DNA from: Paraburkholderia tropica
GTDB taxonomy: Bacteria > Pseudomonadota > Gammaproteobacteria > Burkholderiales > Burkholderiaceae
Length of the DNA stretch: 64,000 nt
Reading direction: 5' to 3'
Assembly (NCBI RefSeq): GCF_900109265.1
Contig: NZ_FNZM01000015.1
Span: 184,171 to 248,170, forward strand
The position numbers were made by a program, and so were the translations under genes. The notes below the pieces were generated by a model that saw only the letters and a list, made by a program, of their open reading frames with translations, ran no database searches and was not told where the DNA came from. This document shows, in pieces, positions 17,212 to 26,002 of this stretch (position 1 is its first letter; every line of letters begins with the position of its first letter).

Positions 17212-18033
17212 ATGACTGAACCCTCCACGCCCCACGCGCCGCCGGGCGAAATCGTGTTGAGCCTGCGCGGCGTCTCGAAGCACTTCGGCGCGGTGTCCGC
17301 GCTGACCGATATCGAGCTCGACGTGCGCGCGGGCGAAGTGGTCGCCCTCGTCGGCGACAACGGCGCGGGCAAATCCACGCTGGTGAAAATTCTCGCGGGC
17401 GTGCATCAGCCGAGCGCCGGCACCATCACGTTTCGCGGCCAGGATGTCGTGCTCTCCGATCCGGCGACGGCGCTCGATCTCGGCATCGCCACCGTGTTTC
17501 AGGACCTCGCGCTGTGCGAGAACCTCGACGTGGTCGCCAACATCTTTCTCGGCCGCGAGCTGAGCCCGCTGCGTCTCGACGAAGTGCAGATGGAAGTGCG
17601 CGCGTGGACGTTGCTCAACGAATTGTCGGCGCGCATTCCGAGCGTGCGCGACGTGGTGGCGTCGCTCTCGGGCGGCCAGCGCCAGACGGTGGCGATCGCG
17701 CGTTCGCTGCTGCTCGATCCCAAACTCATCATGCTCGACGAACCCACGGCCGCGCTCGGCGTCGCGCAGACCGCCGAAGTGCTGAACCTGATCGAGCGCG
17801 TGCGCGACCGGGGTCACGCGGTCATCATGATCAGTCACAACATGGAAGACGTGCGCGCCGTCGCGGACCGCATCGTGGTGCTGCGCCTCGGCCGCAACAA
17901 CGGCGTGTTCTATCCCGATTCCTCCAACGCGGAACTGGTGGCCGCCATCACGGGCGCGACCGAAAACGCCGTCTCGCGCCGCGCGGGACGCCGCCAGGCG
18001 GCCACGCCGCAATCGCAACAGGACGTACAGTGA
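17212..18033 (+). CDS. Sugar ABC transporter ATPase, single-domain
   Basis: A 273-residue cytoplasmic ATPase with Walker A GDNGAGKST (residues 48-56), signature LSGGQRQTVAIARSL and Walker B LIMLDEPTAALG. Most carbohydrate-uptake (CUT2) ATPases such as XylG and RbsA are about 500 residues with two fused domains. This has one complete domain and would act as a homodimer, as in FrcA-like systems. Its stop is 12 bases before the permease start. CAGGAGTCTCC precedes the start. Confidence 0.92.
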   Translation: MTEPSTPHAPPGEIVLSLRGVSKHFGAVSALTDIELDVRAGEVVALVGDNGAGKSTLVKILAGVHQPSAGTITFRGQDVVLSDPATALDLGIATVFQDLALCENLDVVANIFLGRELSPLRLDEVQMEVRAWTLLNELSARIPSVRDVVASLSGGQRQTVAIARSLLLDPKLIMLDEPTAALGVAQTAEVLNLIERVRDRGHAVIMISHNMEDVRAVADRIVVLRLGRNNGVFYPDSSNAELVAAITGATENAVSRRAGRRQAATPQSQQDVQ

Positions 18034-18044
18034 AAGGCACCATC

Positions 18045-19301
18045 ATGAGCAAGGACACCCATAGCGCGCCGCCTTCGCCGCTGCTCGACCGCAGCGACGT
18101 GCGCGTGAAGCACGCAGCCGGTCTCGGCGACACCGTTTCCGCTTTCGTCGACCGGATCCGCTCGGGCGATCTCGGCTCGCTGCCCGTGATCGTGGGCCTC
18201 GTCATCATCTGGACCGTGTTCACGAGCCTGAATCCGGTCTTTCTTTCCGCCGACAATCTCGTCAATCTGCTGTTCGACTGCTCGACGGTCGGCGTGATTT
18301 CGCTCGGCATCGTCTGCGTGCTGCTGGTGGGCGAGATCGATCTCTCGGTCGGCTCGATGAGCGGCTTCGCCTCGGCGCTCGTGGGCACGCTCTGGGTCAA
18401 TCAGGGCTGGCCCGTGCTGCTCGCCATCGCGGCCGCCGTGGTGGTGGGCGGCATCGTCGGTGCGCTCTACGCGCTGCTGCTGAACCGGCTCGGCATGCCG
18501 AGTTTCGTCTCGACGCTCGCGGGCCTGCTGGCGATTCTCGGCCTGCAACTCTACGTGCTGGGCACCGACGGCTCGATCAATCTGCCGTACGGTTCGACGA
18601 TGGTGAACTTCGGCCAGCTGATGATCATTCCGGCGATGGTCTCGCATGTGATCGCCTTGCTGCCAGGCGTGGCCATCGTGCTGACCGGACTGCGCACGCG
18701 CGAGCGTCGGCGCGCGGCGCGGCTCTCGGCGCCGTCGATCGGCAGCCTCGTGGCGCGCGGCGCGATTCTCACCGTGTTCCTCGAAGTCGTTGTCAGCTAT
18801 CTCGATCGCGGACGTGGCGTGCCGTTGATGTTCGCCGTCTTTCTCGGCCTCGCCGTCGCCATGGATTACGCGCTCAAGCGCACGCGCTGGGGCCGTTCGA
18901 TGAACGCCGTGGGCGGCAACCGCGAAGCGGCGCGCCGCGCGGGCATCAAGGTCAGCGCCATCTATACGAGCGCGTTCGTGCTGTGCGCGAGCTTCGCCGC
19001 GCTCGGCGGCGTGCTCACGGCGGCGCGGCTCGCTTCGGCGAGTCAGCAGGCCGGCACCGGCGACGTCAACCTCAATGCCATCGCGGCGGCCGTGATCGGC
19101 GGCACGAGCCTGTTCGGCGGACGCGGCACCGCGTGGTCGGCGGTGCTCGGCATCATCGTGATCCAGTCGATCGCAAGCGGCCTCACGCTGCTCAATCTCT
19201 CGTCGTCGCTGCGCTTCATGATTACCGGCGCGGTGCTGGCGATCGCGGTGATCGTCGACTCGCTCGCGCGCCGCTCGCGTGTCTCGCACGGCCGCGCGTA
19301 A
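18045..19301 (+). CDS. Sugar ABC transporter permease (XylH-like)
   Basis: A 418-residue inner-membrane permease with about 10 hydrophobic segments. Landmarks are LPVIVGLVIIWTVFTSLNPVF, VGEIDLSVGSMSGF (typical of CUT2 permeases), NAVGGNREAARRAGI (the ATPase-contact EAA-like loop) and GGTSLFGGRGTAW. ATG 18045 follows AAAGGCACC. It partners the single-domain ATPase and the XylF-like binding protein just upstream. Confidence 0.92.
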   Translation: MSKDTHSAPPSPLLDRSDVRVKHAAGLGDTVSAFVDRIRSGDLGSLPVIVGLVIIWTVFTSLNPVFLSADNLVNLLFDCSTVGVISLGIVCVLLVGEIDLSVGSMSGFASALVGTLWVNQGWPVLLAIAAAVVVGGIVGALYALLLNRLGMPSFVSTLAGLLAILGLQLYVLGTDGSINLPYGSTMVNFGQLMIIPAMVSHVIALLPGVAIVLTGLRTRERRRAARLSAPSIGSLVARGAILTVFLEVVVSYLDRGRGVPLMFAVFLGLAVAMDYALKRTRWGRSMNAVGGNREAARRAGIKVSAIYTSAFVLCASFAALGGVLTAARLASASQQAGTGDVNLNAIAAAVIGGTSLFGGRGTAWSAVLGIIVIQSIASGLTLLNLSSSLRFMITGAVLAIAVIVDSLARRSRVSHGRA

Positions 19302-19321
19302 AACCATAATCCGGAGACTCC

Positions 19322-20050
19322 ATGTCTGAATCGATCAAAGGGAAGGTGGCCGCCATCACGGGCGCGGCGTCGGGTATCGGCTTCGAATGCGCGCGCGCGC
19401 TGATCGCGCAGGGCGCGAAAGTCGTGCTGATCGACCGCGCGCAGGATCGGCTCGCGTCGTGCTGTGCCGAACTCGGTCCGAACGCCTTGCCCTTGCAGGT
19501 GGATCTGCTGCAACCCGCGGAAGTCTCGGCGATGCTGCCGAAGATCCTGCAACTCGCGGGCGGTCTCGACATCTTTCACGCGAACGCGGGCACTTATGTG
19601 GGCGGCGACGTGACGAGCGGCGATCCCGACGAATGGGACCGCATGCTCAATCTCAACGTCAACGCCGCGTTTCGCTCGGTGCATGCGGTGCTGCCGCATC
19701 TGGTCGCGCAGAAGTCGGGCGACATTCTCTTCACGAGTTCGGTCGCGGGCGTGGTGCCGGTGGTGTGGGAGCCGATCTACACGGCGTCGAAGTTCGCCGT
19801 GCAGGCCTTCGTGCATACGACGCGCCGCCAGGTCGCGAAGCACGGCGTGCGCGTGGGCGCGGTGCTGCCGGGGCCGGTCGTGACCGCGTTGCTCGACGAC
19901 TGGCCGAAGGCGAAGATGGAAGAGGCGCTGGCCGCGGGCAGCCTGATGCAGCCGGTCGAGGTCGCGGAAGCGGTGGTGTTCATGCTCACGCGCGGGCGCA
20001 ACGTGACGATTCGCGACCTCGTGATTTTGCCGAGCAGTGTCGATCTCTGA
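19322..20050 (+). CDS. Short-chain dehydrogenase/reductase (ribitol dehydrogenase-like)
   Basis: A 242-residue classical SDR with TGAASGIG (13-20) for NAD(P) binding, Asp38 after the second strand (favouring NAD), ANAG (87-90), catalytic Ser near 139-140, and Tyr153/Lys157 in YTASK. CCGGAGACTCC precedes ATG 19322. It lies between a pentose/pentitol-type importer and a pentulose kinase. Oxidation of a pentitol such as ribitol to a ketopentose is the simplest reading, as in ribitol 2-dehydrogenase, but this is inferred from context. Confidence 0.88.
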   Translation: MSESIKGKVAAITGAASGIGFECARALIAQGAKVVLIDRAQDRLASCCAELGPNALPLQVDLLQPAEVSAMLPKILQLAGGLDIFHANAGTYVGGDVTSGDPDEWDRMLNLNVNAAFRSVHAVLPHLVAQKSGDILFTSSVAGVVPVVWEPIYTASKFAVQAFVHTTRRQVAKHGVRVGAVLPGPVVTALLDDWPKAKMEEALAAGSLMQPVEVAEAVVFMLTRGRNVTIRDLVILPSSVDL

Positions 20051-20104
20051 TCATCAGGGATGCCAGGTAATTTGCCGCGATCTATTTTTCCTGTTGAATG
20101 AGCC

Positions 20105-21727
20105 ATGACCTCTGACACCTTGAACGCCGCCACGCGTTACGCGATCGGCGTGGACGTCGGCACGGGCAGCGCCCGCGCCGGTATTTTCGATCCGGACGGC
20201 CGCATGGTGGCCTCTGCGAAGCACGACATCACGGTCTTTCACGAAAGCGGCGCCATCGTCGAACAGTCGAGCGGCGAAATCTGGAACGCCGTGTGCCGGT
20301 CGGTGAAGGACGCGCTGGCGCAGGCGAACGTGGAGCCGACGCAGATTGCCGGGATCGGTTTCGACGCCACCTGTTCGCTCGTCGTGCTGGGCGAGGGCGG
20401 CCAGTCCTTGCCCGTTGGGCCTTCAGAACAGGCGCAGCGCGACATTATCGTGTGGATGGATCATCGCGCCGTCGAGCAGGCCGAGCGTATCAACGCGACG
20501 AACCACGCGGTGCTCAAGTTCGTCGGCGGCAAAATTTCTCCGGAGATGGAAACGCCCAAGCTGCTGTGGCTGCGCGAACATCGGCCCGCCGTGTTCGACG
20601 CCGCCTGGCAGTTCTTCGATCTCACCGATTTCCTCACGTGGCGCGCGAGCGGTGACCTCGCGCGTTCGACCTGCACCGTGACCTGCAAGTGGACCTATCT
20701 CGCGCACGAACAGCGCTGGGACGAGAGCTATTTCCGCGCGGTGGGATTGGACGTGCTCGCCGACGAAGGCTTCGTGCGCATCGGCGAGCGCGTGGTCGAA
20801 CCGGGCACGCCGCTCGGACAGGGACTGACCGCGCAGGCTGCCGCCGAACTCGGCTTGCGCGCGGGCACGCCGGTGGCGGCGGGCGTGATCGACGCGCACG
20901 CGGGCGGTATCGGCACCGTGGGCGCGGACGGCGCGCCCGAATCGTGTCTCGCCTACGTGTTCGGCACCTCGTCGTGCACGATGACGACCACGCGCGAACC
21001 GGTGTTCGTGCCGGGCGTCTGGGGTCCGTATTACTCGGCGATGGTGCCGCACACGTGGTTGAACGAAGGCGGCCAGTCGGTGGCGGGCGCGGCCATCGAG
21101 CGTCTGCTCGCGATGCATCCGCTCGCGCCCGAGATGCAGCGCCGCGCGGCGAGCGAAGGGCAGTCGCTGCCGGTCATGCTGGCCTCGCTCGCGGCGCAAC
21201 AGGGCGGCGATCTCTCCGGCGCGATCGCGCTGGCCGACGGGCTGCACGTGGTGCCCGAATTCCTCGGCAACCGCGCGCCGTTCGCCGATCCGCACGCACG
21301 CGCGGTGATCGCGGGCCTCGGCATGGAGACGGATCGCGAGAGCCTCGTCGCGCTCTATATCGCGGGCATCGCGAGTATCGGCTACGGGCTGCGGCAGATT
21401 ATCGAGGTGCAGGCGGCGGCGGGCGCGGCGGTCGATCGCGTGGTGATCAGCGGCGGGGCCGGGCGGCTCGATCTGGTGCGCCAGTTGCTCGCCGATTCGA
21501 CCGGCAAACCCGTGCTCGTGACGCAAGCCGACGAACCCGTGCTGCTCGGCGCGGCGATGCTCGGCGGCGTGGCGGGCGGGATGTATGGCGACGTGCGCAC
21601 GGCGATGTCCGCGATGTCGCGGATCGGCGCGACGCATGCGCCCGCCGCCGGTGCAATCGCCGCGCTGCACGACGCGCGCTACGACGCGTTCCGTCAACTG
21701 CAAGGCGTGGCGCGCGCGATCCGCTGA
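20105..21727 (+). CDS. FGGY-family pentulose kinase (D-ribulokinase-like)
   Basis: A 540-residue cytoplasmic kinase of the FGGY/ASKHA fold. AIGVDVGTGSARAGIFD is the N-terminal phosphate loop, followed by IAGIGFDATCSLVVL, IIVWMDHRA, the CTVTCKWTYL segment and, in the C-terminal half, VISGGAGRLDLVRQLLAD and LGAAMLGGVA. Length and the DATCSLV and TCKW motifs match ribulokinase-type (FGGY/AraB-like) enzymes. With the upstream dehydrogenase it would convert ribitol to D-ribulose and then D-ribulose 5-phosphate, feeding the pentose phosphate pathway. It is the last gene of this operon. Confidence 0.9.
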   Translation: MTSDTLNAATRYAIGVDVGTGSARAGIFDPDGRMVASAKHDITVFHESGAIVEQSSGEIWNAVCRSVKDALAQANVEPTQIAGIGFDATCSLVVLGEGGQSLPVGPSEQAQRDIIVWMDHRAVEQAERINATNHAVLKFVGGKISPEMETPKLLWLREHRPAVFDAAWQFFDLTDFLTWRASGDLARSTCTVTCKWTYLAHEQRWDESYFRAVGLDVLADEGFVRIGERVVEPGTPLGQGLTAQAAAELGLRAGTPVAAGVIDAHAGGIGTVGADGAPESCLAYVFGTSSCTMTTTREPVFVPGVWGPYYSAMVPHTWLNEGGQSVAGAAIERLLAMHPLAPEMQRRAASEGQSLPVMLASLAAQQGGDLSGAIALADGLHVVPEFLGNRAPFADPHARAVIAGLGMETDRESLVALYIAGIASIGYGLRQIIEVQAAAGAAVDRVVISGGAGRLDLVRQLLADSTGKPVLVTQADEPVLLGAAMLGGVAGGMYGDVRTAMSAMSRIGATHAPAAGAIAALHDARYDAFRQLQGVARAIR

Positions 21728-21770
21728 CGAGGTTTCGACGCAGGCCGCGCGACAGATTGCTCACGCCGGC

Positions 21771-21799
21771 TTGCTTAACGTCAGCTTGCTAACGTTAGC
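21771..21799. promoter_or_regulatory. Tandem GCTTAACG/GCTAACG operator-like repeats upstream of deoC
   Basis: TTGCTTAACGTCAGC (21771-21785) is directly followed by TTGCTAACGTTAGC (21786-21799). The second copy contains the perfect 12-base palindrome GCTAACGTTAGC. It lies after the kinase stop and 133 bases before deoC, and is a candidate regulator site. Confidence 0.45.
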
Positions 21800-21874
21800 G
21801 ATACGATTGTAACGAGTATTGTCACGATCGTTTCATCGGTATAGGATGTGTGCAAATAAACCATCACGGTTTGA

Positions 21875-21887
21875 TGTGCATTGCACA
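21875..21887. promoter_or_regulatory. TGTGCATTGCACA operator-like palindrome upstream of deoC
   Basis: A perfect 13-base dyad (TGTGCA-T-TGCACA) 44 bases before the deoC start, with a partial copy TGTGTGCAAATA at 21847-21858. The shape fits a LacI/GntR/DeoR-type operator. It may control the deoC operon, possibly through the DeoR protein encoded at the far end. Confidence 0.5.
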
Positions 21888-21931
21888 AATTCGCTCGCCA
21901 GACCGCGCCAGCCTAATCCAGCTCAAAGCGT

Positions 21932-22975
21932 ATGCCTACAGCGTCTGAAGCCTCCCAGCAATCCGTCGTCGCGTTGCGCCACGCCGCGCCCGCCGCGTCT
22001 GTCGTGTCCGGCACGCCGGCCGCGCACATCGAGCGCAATCCCGGCACGGCGTTCGACACCGCGTGGATCGACGCGCTGCGCGTCAATCAATCCGCCGTCG
22101 AACGCCGCACGGCCACACTCGGCACGCGCCGCGCCGTCAAGAAAGACGCGCAGGCCGCGTGGCTGCTGAAAGCCATCACCTGCATCGACCTCACCACGCT
22201 CAGCGGCGACGACACCGAAGGCCGCGTGCGCCGTCTCTGCGCGAAGGCGCGGCATCCGGTGCGCGCCGACCTGCTTGCGGCGCTCGGCATGGCGCCGGAG
22301 TCGATCCAGACCGGCGCGGTGTGTGTCTATCACCGCTTCGTGGCGGCCGCCGTCGACGCGCTCGAAGGCAGCGGCATTCCGGTCGCGGCGGTCTCCACGG
22401 GCTTTCCGGCGGGGCTCAATCCGCACGCGCTCAAGCTCAAGGAAATCGAAGCCTCGGTGGCCGACGGCGCGCGCGAAATCGACATCGTCGTTACGCGCGA
22501 ATATGTGCTCACGGGCAACTGGCGCGCGCTTTACGACGAAGTGCGCGAGTTCCGCGCGGCCTGCGGCGAGGCGCATCTGAAAGCGATTCTCGCGACCGGC
22601 GACATCCGCGTGCTGTCGAACATTGCGAAGGCCTCGATGGTCTGCATGATGGCGGGCGCGGACTTCATCAAGACGTCGACGGGCAAGGAAGGCGTGAACG
22701 CCACGCTCGACGTCTCGCTCGTGATGGTGCGCATGATCCGCGAGTATCGCGAACACACCGGCGTGCTGGTGGGTTTCAAACCGGCGGGCGGCGTTTCCAC
22801 GGCGAAATCGGCGCTCGCGTACCAGATCCTGATGAAGGAAGAGTTGGGGCGGCCTTGGCTCGAACCGGAGCTGTTCCGCTTCGGCGCGTCGAGTCTGCTC
22901 GCCGATATCGAGCGCCAGCTCGAACATTACGTGAGCGGGCGCTATTCCGCGTTCCATCGCCACCCCGTCGCCTGA
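21932..22975 (+). CDS. deoC: Deoxyribose-phosphate aldolase
   Basis: A 347-residue class-I aldolase that splits 2-deoxy-D-ribose 5-phosphate into glyceraldehyde 3-phosphate and acetaldehyde. ADFIKTSTGKEG carries the Schiff-base Lys247, and the proton-relay Lys is in VGFKPAGGVST. CIDLTTLSGDD and FPAGLNPHALKLKEIE also match. It is longer than the roughly 260-residue E. coli enzyme because of about 75 extra N-terminal residues, as in the eukaryotic-like branch. The aldehyde dehydrogenase directly downstream would remove the acetaldehyde. Confidence 0.94.
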   Translation: MPTASEASQQSVVALRHAAPAASVVSGTPAAHIERNPGTAFDTAWIDALRVNQSAVERRTATLGTRRAVKKDAQAAWLLKAITCIDLTTLSGDDTEGRVRRLCAKARHPVRADLLAALGMAPESIQTGAVCVYHRFVAAAVDALEGSGIPVAAVSTGFPAGLNPHALKLKEIEASVADGAREIDIVVTREYVLTGNWRALYDEVREFRAACGEAHLKAILATGDIRVLSNIAKASMVCMMAGADFIKTSTGKEGVNATLDVSLVMVRMIREYREHTGVLVGFKPAGGVSTAKSALAYQILMKEELGRPWLEPELFRFGASSLLADIERQLEHYVSGRYSAFHRHPVA

Positions 22976-22990
22976 TCGCGGCGAGCCGCG

Positions 22991-23020
22991 CGCAGTGATA
23001 CGCAGTCACACGCAGTCATC
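22991..23020 (+). repeat. Three 10-base tandem repeats between deoC and the aldehyde dehydrogenase
   Basis: CGCAGTGATA, CGCAGTCACA and CGCAGTCATC follow each other without gaps in the 62-base intercistronic space. This is one of four short tandem arrays at gene junctions of this operon. Confidence 0.7.
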
Positions 23021-23037
23021 TTGACCAGACCACACCG

Positions 23038-25419
23038 ATGAGCGTAGCCGAGTACTTTCGAACGATGGATTACGGTCCCGCCCCCGAGGACGATCAGCCC
23101 GTGCGCGCGTGGCTCGCGCAGCACGAAGGCGTGTTTGGCCACTTCATCGACGGCGCGTGGCGTGCGCCCGCAGGCGGCGAGCGCTTCGAGGTGCGCGCGC
23201 CCGCCACGGGCGAGCCGCTCGCGCAAGTCGCGCAAGGCAACGCCGACGATGTCGCCGCAGCCGTCGCGGCGGCGCGCGCGGCGCAGCCCGCCTGGCAGGC
23301 GCTCGGCGGCGCGGCGCGCGCGCGTCATCTGTACGCGCTCTCGCGCATGGTGCAGCGGCACAGCCGTCTGTTCGCCGTGCTCGAAGCGCTCGACAACGGC
23401 AAGCCGATTCGCGAAACGCGCGACATCGACGTGCCGCTGGTCGCGCGTCATTTCCTGCATCACGCGGGCTGGGCGCAACTTCAGGATACCGAACTATCCG
23501 GCTGGTCGCCGCTCGGTGTGATCGGCCAGATCGTGCCGTGGAATTTTCCGCTGCTGATGCTGGCGTGGAAGGTCGCACCCGCCATCGCGTTCGGTAACTG
23601 CGTGGTGCTCAAGCCCGCCGAATACACGCCGCTCACGGCGCTGCTGTTCGCCGAACTCGCGCATCGCGCGGGCCTGCCGAAGGGCGTACTCAACGTGGTG
23701 ACGGGCGACGGCGGCACGGGCGCGGCGCTCGTCGAGCAACCGGGCGTCGACAAGATCGCCTTCACGGGCTCGACCGAAGTGGGCCGCCACATTCGCACCG
23801 CCACGGCGGGATCGGGCAAGTCGCTCACGCTCGAACTGGGCGGCAAGTCGCCGTTCATCGTGTTCGACGATGCCGATCTCGACGGCGCGGTCGAAGGCGT
23901 GGTCGACGCGATCTGGTTCAACCAGGGCCAGGTGTGCTGCGCCGGTTCGCGCCTGCTCGTGCAGGAAGGCGTGGAAGCGCGCTTCATCGACAAACTCAAG
24001 CGCCGCATGAACACGCTGCGCGTGGGCAATTCGCTCGACAAGGGCATCGATATCGGCGCGATCGTCGATCCGGTGCAGCTCGAACGCATCCGATCGCTCG
24101 TGGAAACGGGCAAGCGCGAGGGCTGCACAGTCTTTCAACCGGCGGACGTCGCGTTGCCCGCGGGCGGCTGTTTCTATCCGCCGACGCTCGTGACCGGCGT
24201 CGCGCCCGCGTCGACGCTCGCGCAGGAAGAAATCTTCGGCCCGGTGCTCGCGGCCATGAGTTTTCGCACGCCCGAGGAAGCCGTGGCGCTCGCCAACAAT
24301 TCGCGCTACGGACTCGCGGCCAGCGTGTGGAGCGAGACCATCGGGCGCGCGCTCGATATCGCACCGCGTCTGCAATGCGGCGTCGTGTGGATCAACGCGA
24401 CGAATCTGTTCGATGCGAGCGTGGGCTTCGGCGGCTATCGCGAATCGGGCTTCGGGCGCGAGGGCGGACGCGAAGGCGTCTACGAATATCTGAAGCCTGC
24501 CGACTGGAGCAAGCTGCCGATGCGCGCGACGCGCGCGCAGAACGCCCAGCGTCAGGAAGCGGGCGTGTCGGGCAATGCGCTCGACCGAACGGCGAAGCTC
24601 TTTATCGGCGGCAAGCAGGTGCGTCCGGACAGCGGCTATTCGCATCCGGTCTACGCGCCGAATGGCGAGTGGGTCGGCGAAGTCGGCGCGGGCAGCCGCA
24701 AGGACGTGCGCGACGCCGTGGCCGCCGCGCGCGGCGCGCAAAAGTGGACGCAGGCGAGCACGCACAATCGCGCCCAGGTGCTGTACTACCTCGCGGAAAA
24801 TCTCAGCGCGCGCGCCGAAGAATTCGCGCGTCAGCTCGTGCGCCGTGCCGGTTACGACGCACGCGCGGCCACGCGCGAAGTGGACGCCGCCATCGACCGT
24901 CTCTTCAGCTACGCCGCGTGGGCCGACAAGTTCGACGGCGCGGTGCATACGCCGCCGCTGCGCGGCGTGGCGCTCGCGATGCACGAAGCGCTCGGCGTGA
25001 TCGGCATCGCATGTCCGGACGAAGCGCCGCTGCTCGCGTTCGTGTCGCTCGTCGCGCCCGCGCTGGCGATGGGCAATCGCGTGGTGGTGCTCGCGAGCGA
25101 AACGAACCCGCTCGCGGCCACGGATTTTTATCAGGTCGTGGAGACCTCGGACGTGCCCGCGGGCGTGCTCAATATTCTGACCGGCGAGCGCGCGGCCTTG
25201 CTACCCGCGCTCGCGAAACATGACGACGTGGACGCGCTCTGGTGCTTCGGCACGGCGGCCGATTCGGCGCTCGCGGAGCGCGAATCGGTCGGCAATCTCA
25301 AGCGCACCTTCGTCGATTACGGCAAGCAGTTCGACTGGTTCGATCGCGCGAATGCGGGACTGCCGTTGCTGCGTCACGCAGTGCAGGTGAAGAACATCTG
25401 GATTCCTTATGGTGATTGA
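23038..25419 (+). CDS. Double-domain aldehyde dehydrogenase (ALDH16-like)
   Basis: A 793-residue protein made of two aldehyde dehydrogenase domains. Domain 1 (about 35-500) is complete: VIGQIVPWNFPLLM, FTGSTEVGR, LELGGKSP (general-base Glu266) and FNQGQVCCAGSR with catalytic Cys300. Domain 2 (about 535-793) is shorter; it has the start LFIGGKQVRPDSGY and ALGVIGIACPDEAPLL but no GQxC cysteine, so it is probably non-catalytic. This layout and length match the ALDH16 family. In this operon it likely oxidises the acetaldehyde made by DeoC to acetate. The last codons (GGT GAT TGA) fall in a 10-base repeat. Confidence 0.9.
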   Translation: MSVAEYFRTMDYGPAPEDDQPVRAWLAQHEGVFGHFIDGAWRAPAGGERFEVRAPATGEPLAQVAQGNADDVAAAVAAARAAQPAWQALGGAARARHLYALSRMVQRHSRLFAVLEALDNGKPIRETRDIDVPLVARHFLHHAGWAQLQDTELSGWSPLGVIGQIVPWNFPLLMLAWKVAPAIAFGNCVVLKPAEYTPLTALLFAELAHRAGLPKGVLNVVTGDGGTGAALVEQPGVDKIAFTGSTEVGRHIRTATAGSGKSLTLELGGKSPFIVFDDADLDGAVEGVVDAIWFNQGQVCCAGSRLLVQEGVEARFIDKLKRRMNTLRVGNSLDKGIDIGAIVDPVQLERIRSLVETGKREGCTVFQPADVALPAGGCFYPPTLVTGVAPASTLAQEEIFGPVLAAMSFRTPEEAVALANNSRYGLAASVWSETIGRALDIAPRLQCGVVWINATNLFDASVGFGGYRESGFGREGGREGVYEYLKPADWSKLPMRATRAQNAQRQEAGVSGNALDRTAKLFIGGKQVRPDSGYSHPVYAPNGEWVGEVGAGSRKDVRDAVAAARGAQKWTQASTHNRAQVLYYLAENLSARAEEFARQLVRRAGYDARAATREVDAAIDRLFSYAAWADKFDGAVHTPPLRGVALAMHEALGVIGIACPDEAPLLAFVSLVAPALAMGNRVVVLASETNPLAATDFYQVVETSDVPAGVLNILTGERAALLPALAKHDDVDALWCFGTAADSALAERESVGNLKRTFVDYGKQFDWFDRANAGLPLLRHAVQVKNIWIPYGD

Positions 25420-25450
25420 GGGTGACTGAGGCTGATCGACAGTGATTGAT
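25411..25450 (+). repeat. Four 10-base tandem repeats spanning the aldehyde dehydrogenase stop codon
   Basis: GGTGATTGAG, GGTGACTGAG, GCTGATCGAC and AGTGATTGAT follow one another. The first unit contains the stop codon TGA (25417-25419). The consensus is GGTGAyTGAG. Confidence 0.7.
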
Positions 25451-25513
25451 TAAGCGGCACGCGAGCGCATAAATACAAACGCGCGCGCCGCACACTCTAC
25501 GGAGGAGACATTC

Positions 25514-26002
25514 ATGCTGAAGAATCTGGACCCGCTGCTGAACGCCGACGTCTTGCAGGCGCTGCGTGCGATGGGTCATGGCGACGAACTGATCGTCTGC
25601 GATGCGAATTTCCCGGCCGACTCCGTCGCACGCGCGACAGTGCTCGGCAAGCTTCTGCGCATGGACGGCGCCGACGCGCCGCGTGCCGTGCGCGCCATTC
25701 TCTCGGTGCTGCCGCTCGACATCTTCGTGGAAACGCCCGCGATGCGCATGGAAGTGGTCGGCGAACCGGACACGATTCCCACCGTGCAGCGCGAAGCGCA
25801 AGCCGAGGTCGACGCCGCCGAAGGCCGCGCCGTGCCGTTCGCGGGAATCGAGCGCCACGCGTTCTACGCCCGCGCGCGCAAGGCCTATTGCGTGATCGCC
25901 ACGGGCGAGGCGCGCGGCTACGGCTGCTTCGTCTTCACCAAAGGCGTGATTCTCGCGCCCGATGCGCCGGGCGCAAAGACCGCGCAGGAGCCGGGACGAT
26001 GA
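25514..26002 (+). CDS. RbsD/FucU-family sugar mutarotase
   Basis: A 162-residue cytoplasmic protein. It begins MLKNLDPLLNADVLQALRAMGHG, then DELIVCDANFPADS, which is the RbsD/FucU signature with the catalytic His and the DxNFP segment; it ends with YGCFVFTKGVI. These enzymes interconvert pyranose/furanose or alpha/beta anomers so that the kinase gets the right form. GGAGGAGACATTC precedes ATG 25514. Its stop overlaps the next start (ATGA), so it is translationally coupled to the sugar kinase. The motif set is nearer FucU than RbsD. Confidence 0.92.
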   Translation: MLKNLDPLLNADVLQALRAMGHGDELIVCDANFPADSVARATVLGKLLRMDGADAPRAVRAILSVLPLDIFVETPAMRMEVVGEPDTIPTVQREAQAEVDAAEGRAVPFAGIERHAFYARARKAYCVIATGEARGYGCFVFTKGVILAPDAPGAKTAQEPGR

